Below, piece after piece: positions 1 through 8,751 of a stretch of 64,000 nt of DNA; the first letter of the stretch is position 1, and every line of letters starts with the position of its first letter. A model generated the notes under the pieces. It did not search any database. It saw only the letters and a program-made list of their open reading frames with translations, and had not been told where the DNA came from. The stretch comes from Candidatus Omnitrophota bacterium (lineage in GTDB: Bacteria; Omnitrophota; Gorgyraeia; Zapsychrales; JANLHA01), in NCBI GenBank assembly GCA_022711395.1, contig JAKLFA010000004.1, forward strand, positions 134,361 to 198,360, written 5' to 3'. Both the position numbers and the translations under genes were made by a program.

Positions 1-2134
1 CCTTAAAATCCGTGTTCAAACGATGCCCCCCATGAAAGGGGTCCTTCAAGAAATGTTCAACGCTTTGAATGATCTCCTGAACATCATCCCGGTTCGCCAC
101 ATCCTGCATGAGCGCGAAGACCTGACCGGTCAAGGTCATCCGGACATTCCCCTGGTGTTTTCCTTCAACCTTCCGACCCTGATTGTCATAATACCCATTA
201 AACCAGTGATACGTCTTCCCGCCGTCCTCAACGGAGATCTTTTCCTGTTTGCGGATCTGTTCGGCCAGCCACTGTCCCTTGCGCCGAAGGTCTGCGATCA
301 CCTTCCTGACATCGACATCCACGGCCTCACCGCTAACAACAGGCTCAACAGCCTGGCAGTATTTCTCAAATAGCAGGCTGCGCTTATCGTGGACATTGTC
401 ATAATCACACTTCTCATCAGCAAGCGTGTCCAAAAGGATCAAACACTCTTTGAACAGCCGGATATGCTTTAACCCTTTGGAATAAAGATGCTCAAGGAAA
501 TCCGCGATCGAGATCAGATTGCCGGCATAAAACGCGCTGAAGGCGACACTCTCCCCGCGCTCAAAAGCCATATCCAGGCCGTCGTTCCAGTCGGCGCTTT
601 CCAGGCGGATCATGTTGTGCTCGCCGACATTGAAGAATTGCGTGAGCGTTTGGACCAGGACATGTTCAAGCAGGCTTCCCTGATAAACAAACCCCTTCTG
701 ATCCAGCAGTTTCGCTCCCTTCACCGATGCCCAGTCCTTATCCTTACGCCGCGTGCGTGAAAGCTGCATATCCCGAAAATACGGCTGCATCTGCCAAATG
801 ATCTCTTCATCGCCGGTCTGGTCAATGTATAAACGCATCGTCAGCCAGGGCCAGGCTCCGTGGTCCATCCAGACCCGCGTGATCGCGTTACGGTCCGCTA
901 AGAATTCTCCGGGCGCGTTGCCGATGATCGTGGCGTTACTGCCGTCAATGCGCACGCCGGCGAAATTATTGATCAAGGTCGAACGCACGGCGTCAGGCTC
1001 GATCAGGATCAAGGAAAGAAGGTCCTGCCAGAGGTCGCGCCATCCCTTGCCTCCCTTTCCATAATCATGATCAGGCAAAAACGAACATCCGAAGATCCGC
1101 CGCAGCACCGGCTGCAGGCTGACCCAGCGCATCCAGGAATCGAATTTTTCATCTCCGGTCATGAAACGGATCGCGCCGGACTTTTCTTCCCAGAATCGTT
1201 TATTATCCGCAAGCGCTCCGGCCACTTTTTCCTGGGTATTGTATGTTCTAAAAATTTCATTGATGCGGCCATCCTCTTCCGAAATCCCGACCATCAGAAT
1301 ATAAACCCTTTCATCCCCGGCCGGGATCGTGGCCTGCCCAAAAGCGATCGCCCCCGCCACTTCCTGCCCGTCCATCTGTCCGGCAAGATGCTGCCGCGGA
1401 ACAGTCCCTTCCACCACCGCCTGCGGCCAGTCCAAGGTCCCGCCTTCTCCCAAGAACTCTTCCACCGTCGGAAAACTTCCCTCAGGCAGCGTCCCATCCG
1501 CACAGGACCCCAGCACAAAATACTTCGTCCGGATCTCCTTGTGTCCTTCTTCATTAAACGCCATCGTGGGCGAAATGATCATGCCTTCCGGACATTGCTC
1601 GACCCGGTGCAATAACGACGTCACGTGTTCATGGTCATGCTTATTGACCAGCGACCGCCCAAAGACGGGAATGCAGCCTGTGGCGGTCACCGTCAAGGGA
1701 ACTTCCGAACGGTTCCTGACCGTCACCTGCATGATCTCGACGTTATCTCCATTGACCGGGATAAAGCTGAGCGCCTCCAATTCCACACCCAACCGTTCGC
1801 TGCGATTGACCAAGATGTGCCAAAGCTGGCCGACCCTGACCTCAGAAAGGTCATCGCCCTCGCGGTCCGTTAATGAAAAAATGTCCCCTTCTTCCGTCCG
1901 GATAAAAAAATTCCGGACCGGATTTCTCAGGTCTTCACGAGAGACCGGCTTGGTCAGATAATGGAACTTGTCCAGTTTGATATCACCGCTTAAAAAGGGC
2001 GTGATGGAAGATTTCAGTCCAGTGGCTTCGGGGGCGCATAACGGCGCGTAGATCCGTTTGACGTGGGCGGCTTTTTTTGACTTAAAGGTGATCCCGTCTT
2101 CCAAAAAATCGATCGCTATATGTTCTGGGGGCAT
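1..2134 (-). CDS. GH94-type glycoside phosphorylase-like protein (3' part missing)
   Basis: The reading frame is open from an ATG at 2134, preceded by a GAGGAG Shine-Dalgarno, to the left edge, giving 711 codons with no stop. It reads like the GH94/GH36-type family (cellobiose or chitobiose phosphorylases and cyclic-glucan-synthase relatives). The N-terminal half is a beta-rich sandwich-type region (SSITPFLSGDIKLDKF near residue 45). A helical barrel follows with WMDHGAWPWLTM and the signature ADWNDGLD; the Asp of WND, about residue 518, sits where GH94 has its catalytic acid. No signal peptide is visible, so a cytoplasmic role in phosphorolysis of beta-linked gluco- or glucosamino-disaccharides is the family expectation. 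Substrate cannot be told. The remainder lies outside the window. Confidence 0.72.
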   Translation of the reverse strand, partial: MPPEHIAIDFLEDGITFKSKKAAHVKRIYAPLCAPEATGLKSSITPFLSGDIKLDKFHYLTKPVSREDLRNPVRNFFIRTEEGDIFSLTDREGDDLSEVRVGQLWHILVNRSERLGVELEALSFIPVNGDNVEIMQVTVRNRSEVPLTVTATGCIPVFGRSLVNKHDHEHVTSLLHRVEQCPEGMIISPTMAFNEEGHKEIRTKYFVLGSCADGTLPEGSFPTVEEFLGEGGTLDWPQAVVEGTVPRQHLAGQMDGQEVAGAIAFGQATIPAGDERVYILMVGISEEDGRINEIFRTYNTQEKVAGALADNKRFWEEKSGAIRFMTGDEKFDSWMRWVSLQPVLRRIFGCSFLPDHDYGKGGKGWRDLWQDLLSLILIEPDAVRSTLINNFAGVRIDGSNATIIGNAPGEFLADRNAITRVWMDHGAWPWLTMRLYIDQTGDEEIIWQMQPYFRDMQLSRTRRKDKDWASVKGAKLLDQKGFVYQGSLLEHVLVQTLTQFFNVGEHNMIRLESADWNDGLDMAFERGESVAFSAFYAGNLISIADFLEHLYSKGLKHIRLFKECLILLDTLADEKCDYDNVHDKRSLLFEKYCQAVEPVVSGEAVDVDVRKVIADLRRKGQWLAEQIRKQEKISVEDGGKTYHWFNGYYDNQGRKVEGKHQGNVRMTLTGQVFALMQDVANRDDVQEIIQSVEHFLKDPFHGGHRLNTDFK

Positions 2135-2202
2135 TCTTCTCTCCTCGTTGAGTGCGCTAAAGCTCCGTTATTTTAAGATAAAATAAAGATATATACAAAT
2201 AC

Positions 2203-2577
2203 TTATTGGGGCTCCCCTTTTTCAGGCCTTCCCTGAACATAGCCAAGGTTTTTTTGGCCTTCTTCATAGCTCACCACGCTCATCTTTTTGATCGAAAAAG
2301 CAGTCCCTCCCCGCCTTTGATAATAGACCCGCACCCGGTCACCGACCTTCAGCCGTTCAAGCCGCTTGGGATGGACAAAAAAACGCACCGTATCAATGGA
2401 GTGTTCATCTTTAATATAAATCCATGAATCGTCGATGCGCACCACCTCGCCGGTCATATCATGGATCCGTCCTTCAAAATGCAGCGATGCGTTCTGCGCG
2501 GGAGCCGCCCTCTCAAAACACAGGATCCCCGCCATCACGATCAAGGATATTCCCTTTTTAAAGGCACTCCGTCTCAT
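2203..2577 (-). CDS. small exported protein, OB-like, unknown function
   Basis: This is a 124-residue protein with a basic N-terminus and a hydrophobic stretch (residues 10-22) ending near AAPAQN, a plausible Sec signal peptide. The mature part (GRIHDMTGEVVRIDDSWIYI, then VGDRVRVYYQRRGG) alternates like a small beta-barrel. The pattern of modifying a parameter, showing its value and stating R-V-Y-Y resembles periplasmic OB-fold/YgiW-like proteins, but I do not recognise a named family. It lies 7 bp downstream of the alpha/beta hydrolase on the same strand and is probably co-transcribed with it. Real gene: likely, from context and signal peptide. Function: unknown. Confidence 0.6.
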   Translation of the reverse strand: MRRSAFKKGISLIVMAGILCFERAAPAQNASLHFEGRIHDMTGEVVRIDDSWIYIKDEHSIDTVRFFVHPKRLERLKVGDRVRVYYQRRGGTAFSIKKMSVVSYEEGQKNLGYVQGRPEKGEPQ

Positions 2578-2584
2578 AAACCGG

Positions 2585-3367
2585 TTATTCCAGGAATTGT
2601 TTTAAACTTTGGGCCAGGCCAAGACTGTTTTCCTCGATCGGAAAGTGGCCGGCGGACTGAAGGACTTCTAGGCGACTGTCAGGAAGGGTCTTTTGAATAC
2701 GAAGGATCGAACGTTTTACAAAACCATTGGTCTGCTCACCCATGATCAAAAGTGTCTTAAGATCAAGGTCTTTCATGCGCTCATAGTGATCGGATTTCTT
2801 GGCGTATTCCCAGAACATCCGGACATATTTTAACGATGACTTAGGGTCGACCATTTGAAACGCCTTAAAAAAATCCTCACGATACAAAAAATCCCTCAAC
2901 AACAAGTAGCGTTTCACCAAACGGATCCCCAGCGGATGATTCACTCCAAATTCAAACAACCTTCGCCCGAAACGGTTGGAAAGAAGCGGCATCAAAAAGA
3001 TCGGAAAATCCGCGTAGGTCTCGACCAAAATGAGTTTTTTGATCCGCTCCTGACGGCGCAGGGCATAATCAAGCGCGACAACCCCTCCCATACAAAAGCC
3101 AAGCAGCGTGACCGCCTGAATGCGGAGCTGGTCCAAAAGCTTTTCAATTCCATCAGACAAAGCTTCAAAGGACGGATCTGTCGGTTCTGAACGGCCGAAC
3201 CCCGGAAAATCGACCGTAATGCACTGATATCGGTCCGTAAGATATGGCATGAGGTTCTGTTTAAAACCGGACATGTTCCCGTTCCAGCCATGCAGGTATA
3301 GGATCGACTCTCCTGCGCCGTGAACCTCATAATAGCATTGATTATCCTGAAGAGGAAAATAAGGCAT
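2585..3367 (-). CDS. alpha/beta hydrolase with a Cys nucleophile elbow
   Basis: This 260-residue alpha/beta-hydrolase-fold protein has an oxyanion-hole HGWNG at residues 26-30, a GFGRS turn after strand 4, a nucleophile elbow GFCMGG with Cys92 where most family members have Ser, and a C-terminal His241 in GHFPIEEN. The usual acid after strand 7 would be in or near GEQTNG (210-215), where Glu211 is the best candidate. Cys at the elbow is known from dienelactone hydrolase, but the sequence otherwise resembles small esterase/lyase-type hydrolases, so the substrate is open. The start has a good ribosome site (AGAAAGG). The protein appears cytoplasmic, and the gene leads a probable two-gene unit with the downstream exported protein. 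Confidence 0.82.
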   Translation of the reverse strand: MPYFPLQDNQCYYEVHGAGESILYLHGWNGNMSGFKQNLMPYLTDRYQCITVDFPGFGRSEPTDPSFEALSDGIEKLLDQLRIQAVTLLGFCMGGVVALDYALRRQERIKKLILVETYADFPIFLMPLLSNRFGRRLFEFGVNHPLGIRLVKRYLLLRDFLYREDFFKAFQMVDPKSSLKYVRMFWEYAKKSDHYERMKDLDLKTLLIMGEQTNGFVKRSILRIQKTLPDSRLEVLQSAGHFPIEENSLGLAQSLKQFLE

Positions 3368-3473
3368 TGGACCCTTTCTCTAAAACTCTAAAAACGCAGA
3401 ATGACAGAATTGCAATAATTTTAACATATTCATAATATTTATCTCAATATTCTTTATAAAAACTGCTCTTAAT

Positions 3474-3502
3474 AAAAAAGCCCAAAGGAATGACCTTTGG
3501 GC
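3474..3502 (-). terminator. Rho-independent terminator
   Basis: Arms GCCCAAAGG and CCTTTGGGC around a five-base loop are followed, in the minus direction, by six T. It sits 20 bp past the stop of the AhpD-like gene and ends that transcript. Confidence 0.85.
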
Positions 3503-3522
3503 TGTTTAAAAAACACACGCCT

Positions 3523-4053
3523 TTATAAATTCGGCGGTTTTGGAAAATCCACCGGAGTTTCAGCCGTATGATTAAAAAGGTTGGTGAAAATATTAATACT
3601 GACATGCGCCACGACTTCGACCAAAGCCGCCGTATCATATCCAGCCTTGTAAAAACCCTCGACATCCTTGGCATCCACATAGCCGTTCTTCTCGACAATG
3701 ATCTTGGTCAAGGCCGCCAAAGCCTGCAGTTTCGGATCACTGAGTTTAACTTGACGGGCCGCGACGGTTTCATCTTGACTTAACCCAGACATCTTGGCGA
3801 TCGCCGTATGCGCAGCCAAACAATAATCACAGGAATTGATCTGACCGACCACAAGCGCAATGACTTCCGCTTCCTTATTGTTCAGAACCCCCTGGGAGAG
3901 GGCCTTTTTGAAGTCAAAAAGCGCCTGCAGCGATGCTGGTGAATGCGCCAACGCCGCATAAATATTCGGAACGCGCCCGAGTTTTTTCTTAATGTCCTCA
4001 AGGATAGGTTTTGCGCCGCCTGAATTTTCCACTGATAAAAGTTGTATAGCCAT
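3523..4053 (-). CDS. AhpD-like carboxymuconolactone decarboxylase family protein
   Basis: This is a 176-residue all-helical protein of the CMD/AhpD fold. The conserved CXXC with the following His is visible as NSCDYCLAAH (Cys75, Cys78, His82), the redox and proton-relay site of AhpD-type peroxidase-related enzymes. LGRVPN near residue 25 and the AALTKIIVEKNG region are also family-typical. The role expected is thiol-dependent peroxide reduction or a related redox reaction in the cytoplasm; the exact electron donor is not apparent. The gene is a single unit: AAGGGGA Shine-Dalgarno before the ATG at 4053, clear terminator after it. Its neighbours (superoxide-reductase-like protein, RNR) do not fix its function. 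Confidence 0.85.
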   Translation of the reverse strand: MAIQLLSVENSGGAKPILEDIKKKLGRVPNIYAALAHSPASLQALFDFKKALSQGVLNNKEAEVIALVVGQINSCDYCLAAHTAIAKMSGLSQDETVAARQVKLSDPKLQALAALTKIIVEKNGYVDAKDVEGFYKAGYDTAALVEVVAHVSINIFTNLFNHTAETPVDFPKPPNL

Positions 4054-4132
4054 AAATCATTCCCCTTTTTTAAAATAGCGAATTTAGGCTTTTGTCGCTA
4101 AAAACAGGCCAAAACTTACGTTTATTATCAAA

Positions 4133-4162
4133 AAAGGCAGGGCGCTGTAAGACCCTGCCTTT
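4133..4162 (-). terminator. Rho-independent terminator
   Basis: A perfect 10-bp stem AAAGGCAGGG / CCCTGCCTTT with a ten-base loop is followed on the minus strand by a T run (A run at 4130-4135 on plus). It ends the MazG-like transcript 30 bp past its stop. Confidence 0.85.
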
Positions 4163-4191
4163 AGAATCCGCATTCATTTACAGTGAACGCG

Positions 4192-4506
4192 TTACCGTTC
4201 GTCGCCATCCCCCCTGATTGTTCCTTCTTCAAGGCGCTTGGCAAGCTTGGCGATATTCTGTTCTCCGATCTCATTAAGGTCCAGCCCCAGCTCATGGGCG
4301 CAAACAGCCAAATAATACAAGGTGTCGCCGATCTCCTTAAAGGCGCGGCGCCTGACCTCTTCAAGACCAAAATCCCCTCGCAGGTGTTTTTTCATGCATT
4401 CAGCCATTTCCCCGGCCTCACCCGCCACGCCCAAAAACGCGTGGAGCAATTTCTGTTCACCTATCCATGTTCTCAAACATTTTTTCTGATATTCCGCTAA
4501 CTCCAT
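4192..4506 (-). CDS. MazG-like nucleotide pyrophosphohydrolase
   Basis: This is a 104-residue helical protein with the two acidic metal-binding motifs of the all-alpha NTP pyrophosphatase fold: GEAGEMAE, followed about 25 residues later by EIGDTLYYL. Single-domain members hydrolyse (d)NTPs to monophosphates and are usually house-cleaning enzymes. I chose the ATG at 4506 because it is preceded by GAGGAAGG and begins directly with the family-typical MELAEYQKKC. An upstream ATG at 4548 would add 14 unconserved residues. The preceding gene ends at 4552 in the minus orientation, only 45 bp upstream, so the two may be one transcript ending at the terminator at 4133-4162. Confidence 0.85.
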   Translation of the reverse strand: MELAEYQKKCLRTWIGEQKLLHAFLGVAGEAGEMAECMKKHLRGDFGLEEVRRRAFKEIGDTLYYLAVCAHELGLDLNEIGEQNIAKLAKRLEEGTIRGDGDER

Positions 4507-4551
4507 GGAACCGTTTCCTTCCTCATTGAACATTCCTGAATTTAACAAATA

Positions 4552-4896
4552 CTACGGAACAATATAGCTCGCACCAAGCTCGCCGCCTTTATTGCAGAAC
4601 GCAATGAATTCCACGGTGTCGCCTGCGTTGAGCCCCTCAATGATCGTTTCATAGATCAGGCCGGCCTCATCATCCTGGCCCTCCAGTTCCTGCTCCTCGA
4701 TCGTTTCGCCATTGACCTTCATCACGATCTTGAAAATATAATGGTTCGCAGGATCAGAAACCGTATGAGAGACCGTGGCGGTCAGAGCGCCGGCCTCTTT
4801 ATCGAACTCGATCTCGACCGCCTGCGGCGGGTGGGCGAATGAACTCGCCGTCATGGCCAATATCGCAAAAACCGCAATAACCAGGATCCTGAACAT
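4552..4896 (-). CDS. exported superoxide-reductase-like (desulfoferrodoxin-fold) protein
   Basis: This 114-residue protein has a clear signal peptide (about residues 1-21, cut after SSFA). The mature part resembles the C-terminal domain of desulfoferrodoxin/superoxide reductase: His44 and His52-Tyr-Ile (SHTVSDPANHYIFKI) match the ligand region, and FCNKGG (Cys101-Asn102) matches the CNxHG motif. The final His ligand of true superoxide reductases is replaced by Gly, and the spacing between the first two His is longer by two. The fold assignment is therefore reasonable, but catalytic activity is doubtful: it could be a degenerate SOR, a metal-binding protein or a SoxZ-like Ig domain. An AGGAGG ribosome site precedes the start. 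Confidence 0.6.
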   Translation of the reverse strand: MFRILVIAVFAILAMTASSFAHPPQAVEIEFDKEAGALTATVSHTVSDPANHYIFKIVMKVNGETIEEQELEGQDDEAGLIYETIIEGLNAGDTVEFIAFCNKGGELGASYIVP

Positions 4897-4978
4897 AACC
4901 CCCTCCTTTTTAGGATAAGGAGGCTATTGTATCAAGGGCTTCTCAACTTGTCCAATCCTGTCCCTTCGCCGCGCGGGA

Positions 4979-6022
4979 TCAAAAATCCCATGTGCCCTTC
5001 ATGGAGCTGGACTGGGTATAGTTGGTGACCGTTGATTCAAAAAAATTGGTCCGTTCACTGTTGTTATCCGCCAGCGCCTCCAGGTATTTATATGGATTAT
5101 TCACCACATCCGGATAAAGCGCGTCCAAACCCAGCCGCTTGAGCCGCTCGTTCGCCAGCCATTTGGTGTATTGATCGGTCGTGACCGGAGTGATCCCTCC
5201 CGCATCGCTTCCGATAATATGGTTGGTCCAGGAGATCTCCTGTTCCACCGCGCTTTTGAACATGCTGCGGATGAGCTCCGCGTTGAACATCTCCGGGAAT
5301 TCTTTGCGGATCTCCTTTAAGATGTTGGCGAACAGGACCACGTGCGACAGCTCATCCCGGCGGATATAATTGATCATGCGGCCGGTGGCCGTCATCTTGG
5401 ACGCGTAGACCAGCGTGTCAAAAAAAGCGAAGCCGTTATAGAAATAAAGGCTTTCCAGAAGATAATTGCCGATCAGGGCCCGAAAAAAATTCTCGTCGCT
5501 CGGATCATCCTGAAAATCCTGATAGATCTGGCCGATATATTGGTTTCGTTCGAGCAGGGTCTTGTCATCCCTCCAAAAATAATAGATCTCCTCGCGCTCC
5601 TTGGCGTCCACCACGGTCTCAAGGATCGTGCCGTAACTTTGGGAATGGATCGCCTCCTGGTAGGACTGGATCGCCAGGATCAAGTTGACCTCAGGGGATG
5701 TAATGTAATCCGAAAAATTCGGCAGATTGACCGTCTGCAGGCTGTCTAAAAAGGTCAAGAATGAAATGATCCCCTTATAAGCCCTTTGCTCACCGGGGTT
5801 GAGCTGTTTATACATGATCGCGTCATCTCCCAGGCCGCCCACCTTTTCCGGCACCCAAAAATTGCCGATCATGACCTGATACATCGAACGGGCCCACTGG
5901 TATTTGACCGAGGTCAAATTAAAAAGCCCGGTCGTGTCCCCCTTAATGATCCTTCTATTCTCGAGGGAATCATCTCCCCCGGCGTTAAAAATAAGATTGC
6001 GTTTAAGGTTTTGTGCTTCCAT
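4979..6022 (-). CDS. nrdB: class I ribonucleotide reductase beta subunit (R2)
   Basis: This 347-residue R2 protein houses the di-metal centre and radical that start ribonucleotide reduction. Metal ligands are visible in order: Asp93 (FLDSLQ), Glu123 and His126 (EAIHSQSY), Glu190 (LLESLYFYNGF), Glu224 and His227 (RDELSH). Tyr130 occupies the position of the radical tyrosine of E. coli R2, which favours a tyrosyl-radical (class Ia/Ib-like) enzyme over the Tyr-less class Ic. The C-terminus is short and ends in TWDF, the tail that binds R1. It starts 19 bp after nrdA with an AAAGGAG site, so the two are co-expressed under the NrdR box upstream of nrdA. Confidence 0.96.
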   Translation of the reverse strand: MEAQNLKRNLIFNAGGDDSLENRRIIKGDTTGLFNLTSVKYQWARSMYQVMIGNFWVPEKVGGLGDDAIMYKQLNPGEQRAYKGIISFLTFLDSLQTVNLPNFSDYITSPEVNLILAIQSYQEAIHSQSYGTILETVVDAKEREEIYYFWRDDKTLLERNQYIGQIYQDFQDDPSDENFFRALIGNYLLESLYFYNGFAFFDTLVYASKMTATGRMINYIRRDELSHVVLFANILKEIRKEFPEMFNAELIRSMFKSAVEQEISWTNHIIGSDAGGITPVTTDQYTKWLANERLKRLGLDALYPDVVNNPYKYLEALADNNSERTNFFESTVTNYTQSSSMKGTWDF

Positions 6023-6041
6023 CGCGCACTCCTTTCATGAT

Positions 6042-8672
6042 TTAACCGCTGCAGCTCTCGCAGGTCGTCTCCACATCCCCGCTCAGGCTGCGAAGGTAAT
6101 ACACTGTTTTGATCTTAGACTGCCAGGCCTTCAAATAATAACTATACAGCTGCTGGGGGGAAGTCTCCGACGGATTGATCATCCATTCAAACGAGACCGA
6201 CTGGTCCACCCATTTGTAAATGACCGCGATCATATCGATCACGTCATTCATGTCCATATGGATATATTCCTTGTAATACCAGAAATTCTCGGATGAAAGG
6301 CTGGGGGCGACGGTGACGATCGGGGCGATCGCGTTGGTCTCCACAAAGAACTTCTTGTAGACCGGTAGAAGTCCGGCGGTGGTCCCGACCACGCCCGAAG
6401 TGGACGTGTTGGGAGCGGGAGCCAGATGATAACTAAAACGCAATCCCTCCTTTTTGATCCGCTGGATCAGGGCCGTCCACTCGTTCGGCATGCGGGACTC
6501 GTTGCGGTACCAATCCTCATCCCGGCCGAAAAGGATCCCCTTTTGCCATTCGCTGCCCTCAAAAAGCTCATAGGCCCCGCGCTCCTCGGCCAAACGGTTG
6601 GACTCACGCAGCGCCGCGAAAGCATACTGCTCAAAAAGCTCATCCACCCTTTCCCTCGCCTCCAGGGAATCATAGTTCAGCTTGTGGCAGGCCAAATATT
6701 CCGCCAGCCCCATGAACCCCAGCCCGACGCTGCGGTATTTTTTCGATGTCAGCTCCGCCTCACGGATCGGATAGAAATTCAGCGTGATCACATTGTCCAG
6801 AACGCGCATCGCGACCGGAAAGACCTCATCGATGTCTTTTCTCGTGAAGACCCTGGCGATATTGATCGATGCCAGGTTGCAGACAACGGTCTCACCCGGA
6901 GAATATTTGATATGGACCGTGCCATCCTCAAAGGTCTCTTCCATGAATTTCGACTCCGAGGTGTTCTGGCAGATCTCCGTGCACAACTGGGTCGAATAAA
7001 TATTCCCCGCGTGTTTATTGGGGTTGACGGCGTTGACCGTGTCGCGGAAAAACACGTAGGGCATGCCGGTCTCAACGACCGTTTTTAAAAATTTTTTCAT
7101 CAGCTCCTTGGCTTTGAGCGATTCACGGAACGAAAGCTTGTCATTGCGCTCACATTCTTCATAAAAACGTTCGAACTCTTCTCCGAAGAGATCTTCCATG
7201 CGCTTTCCGGTCACCTGGTGGACTTCATGGGGGTCGAACAGTGTCCAGTCCGCGTTGGCCTCCACGCGTTTCATGAACACATCCGGCACCGAAACCGCCG
7301 GAAAGACATCAAAGGCCTTGGAACGGATATCCCCGGTCTCAACCTGAAGGTTGAGATAATCATTGATATCACGGTGCCACATATCCAGCGTCGGAGATAT
7401 AGCCCCCAGCCGCGCCCCGAGCTGGTTGACCGCGCAGGCCGTGTCATTGATGACCCGGACCCAGGGAATGACCCCGCCCGAGGCTCCGATCTCACCCCGG
7501 ATCGCCGCCCCCCTTGAACGGATATGCCCCAGATAGACACCGACACCGCCGCCGAACTTGGAGATCTGCGCCATGTTCTCAATATTGTGATAGATCGACC
7601 GCAGATCATCGGCAACGTTCAATTTAAAGCAGCTGGAAAGCTGATGATAATTGGTGCGGGCGTTCAAAAGGGTCGGAGTGGGCAGTGACAATTTTTGCGT
7701 GGATGTGACATCATAGATGCGCTTGGCGATCTCAAGTCGCCTTCCCTTCTCCTCGGGAATGGCCAAAAACAGCGCGACCGCCATATACATTTCCTGCGGA
7801 AGTTCCCGGACTTCCTTATTGGGATTCAAGAGATATCTCCGGTCAAACGATAATACCGTCGAGTAAATATAAGAGAAATCCCTCTTACGGTCAATATGCC
7901 TGCCCGCCTCCAGGACCTCATCGTCCGTGTAATAGTCGTAAAACTTTTTATAATACAAGCCCCTGCGGATATAGTCATCAAAATGCGTCTTAAACATCTG
8001 CGGCGTGTAGATCGAATCAAAGAGCATCTGCCGGTTACGGCAGGCCTGCTTGTAAAGGTCCATGATATAAAGACGGGCGGCAACGGTCTGCCAGTGGATA
8101 TTTTCCGTGGTGATCAGGTCCAAACAGACCCGCCTCAGGTTCTTAAGGATCTGACCGGTTTCTATACCGTCGGATAGCGTGTTCTTGAATACCTCATACG
8201 CCTGCTCAAAGCTGCAGGATGCCTGCAAGCCTTCCACCGCGTAAGCAAAAACTTTTCTGATCTTTCGAATATCAAAGACCTGCTGTTTACCATCGCGCTT
8301 TTTGACCCTTAAAAGATTCTTTTCAAGCTTGGCCAATTCCTCTAAACGTTTCTGTGCCCGCATCTGAGCGTGTTCAGCGCGGTAGAGAATATAGGTCCGG
8401 GCGATCTCATAAAACCCCGACTCCACCAGTTTGCGTTCAACAACATCCTGGATGTTTTCCACAGTGGGCAACCGCACGCCGTCACCGTATCTTACGCTCA
8501 ACTCCTCCAAAACAAGCCCCAGAACGGATTCCGGGACCTGCAAAGAGATCTCCGCGCCGTGATCGCCCTGCTGGCGGGTGGCCTCGGTCGCCTTTTGAAT
8601 CGCCGTGCGGATCCGCTCCGCATCAAATTCCACGCATTCTCCGTTACGCTTAATGATCGTTTTTAAATCCAT
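6042..8672 (-). CDS. nrdA: class I ribonucleotide reductase alpha subunit (R1)
   Basis: This is an 876-residue R1 catalytic subunit. Two ATP-cone segments lie in tandem at the N-terminus (IIKRNGECVEFDAERIRTA and KKRDGKQQVFDIRKI), which suggests overall dATP/ATP activity control. The catalytic core has SSCFKLNV, FGGGVGVYLG, QLCTEICQNT and PAPNTSTSGVVG, and the C-terminus ends CESCSG, the redox-active Cys pair that accepts electrons from thioredoxin or glutaredoxin. I prefer the ATG at 8672, seven bases after AAAGGAG. A start at 8693 would translate through that ribosome site. It forms an operon with nrdB and is probably repressed by NrdR through the box at 8720-8735. Confidence 0.96.
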   Translation of the reverse strand: MDLKTIIKRNGECVEFDAERIRTAIQKATEATRQQGDHGAEISLQVPESVLGLVLEELSVRYGDGVRLPTVENIQDVVERKLVESGFYEIARTYILYRAEHAQMRAQKRLEELAKLEKNLLRVKKRDGKQQVFDIRKIRKVFAYAVEGLQASCSFEQAYEVFKNTLSDGIETGQILKNLRRVCLDLITTENIHWQTVAARLYIMDLYKQACRNRQMLFDSIYTPQMFKTHFDDYIRRGLYYKKFYDYYTDDEVLEAGRHIDRKRDFSYIYSTVLSFDRRYLLNPNKEVRELPQEMYMAVALFLAIPEEKGRRLEIAKRIYDVTSTQKLSLPTPTLLNARTNYHQLSSCFKLNVADDLRSIYHNIENMAQISKFGGGVGVYLGHIRSRGAAIRGEIGASGGVIPWVRVINDTACAVNQLGARLGAISPTLDMWHRDINDYLNLQVETGDIRSKAFDVFPAVSVPDVFMKRVEANADWTLFDPHEVHQVTGKRMEDLFGEEFERFYEECERNDKLSFRESLKAKELMKKFLKTVVETGMPYVFFRDTVNAVNPNKHAGNIYSTQLCTEICQNTSESKFMEETFEDGTVHIKYSPGETVVCNLASINIARVFTRKDIDEVFPVAMRVLDNVITLNFYPIREAELTSKKYRSVGLGFMGLAEYLACHKLNYDSLEARERVDELFEQYAFAALRESNRLAEERGAYELFEGSEWQKGILFGRDEDWYRNESRMPNEWTALIQRIKKEGLRFSYHLAPAPNTSTSGVVGTTAGLLPVYKKFFVETNAIAPIVTVAPSLSSENFWYYKEYIHMDMNDVIDMIAVIYKWVDQSVSFEWMINPSETSPQQLYSYYLKAWQSKIKTVYYLRSLSGDVETTCESCSG

Positions 8673-8719
8673 ATCCCGTCTCCTTTGGTGCACACATCTA
8701 GTATGTTAGAAAATTATAT

Positions 8720-8735
8720 ACACTATATATTGTAT
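8720..8735 (-). promoter_or_regulatory. NrdR box upstream of nrdA
   Basis: The 16-mer ATACAATATATAGTGT on the minus strand differs at one position from the NrdR consensus ACACWATATATWGTGT. It lies 48 bp upstream of the nrdA start. NrdR boxes usually come in pairs; a much weaker candidate partner, ACACATCTAGTATGTT, lies at 8692-8707, with centres 28 bp apart. This strongly suggests NrdR repression of nrdAB by dATP-bound NrdR. Confidence 0.85.
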
Positions 8736-8751
8736 TTCAAGCGAAAAGATA

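Noticed and set aside
1067-1961. Plus-strand open frames of about 180-210 residues at 1067-1615 and 1329-1961
   Set aside because: They lie opposite the GH94-like gene, whose minus frame has clear family motifs; the plus frames have no recognisable motif or ribosome site.
6426-7088. Plus-strand frame of 220 residues inside nrdA
   Set aside because: It is a shadow of a highly conserved gene; no motif and no start signal.
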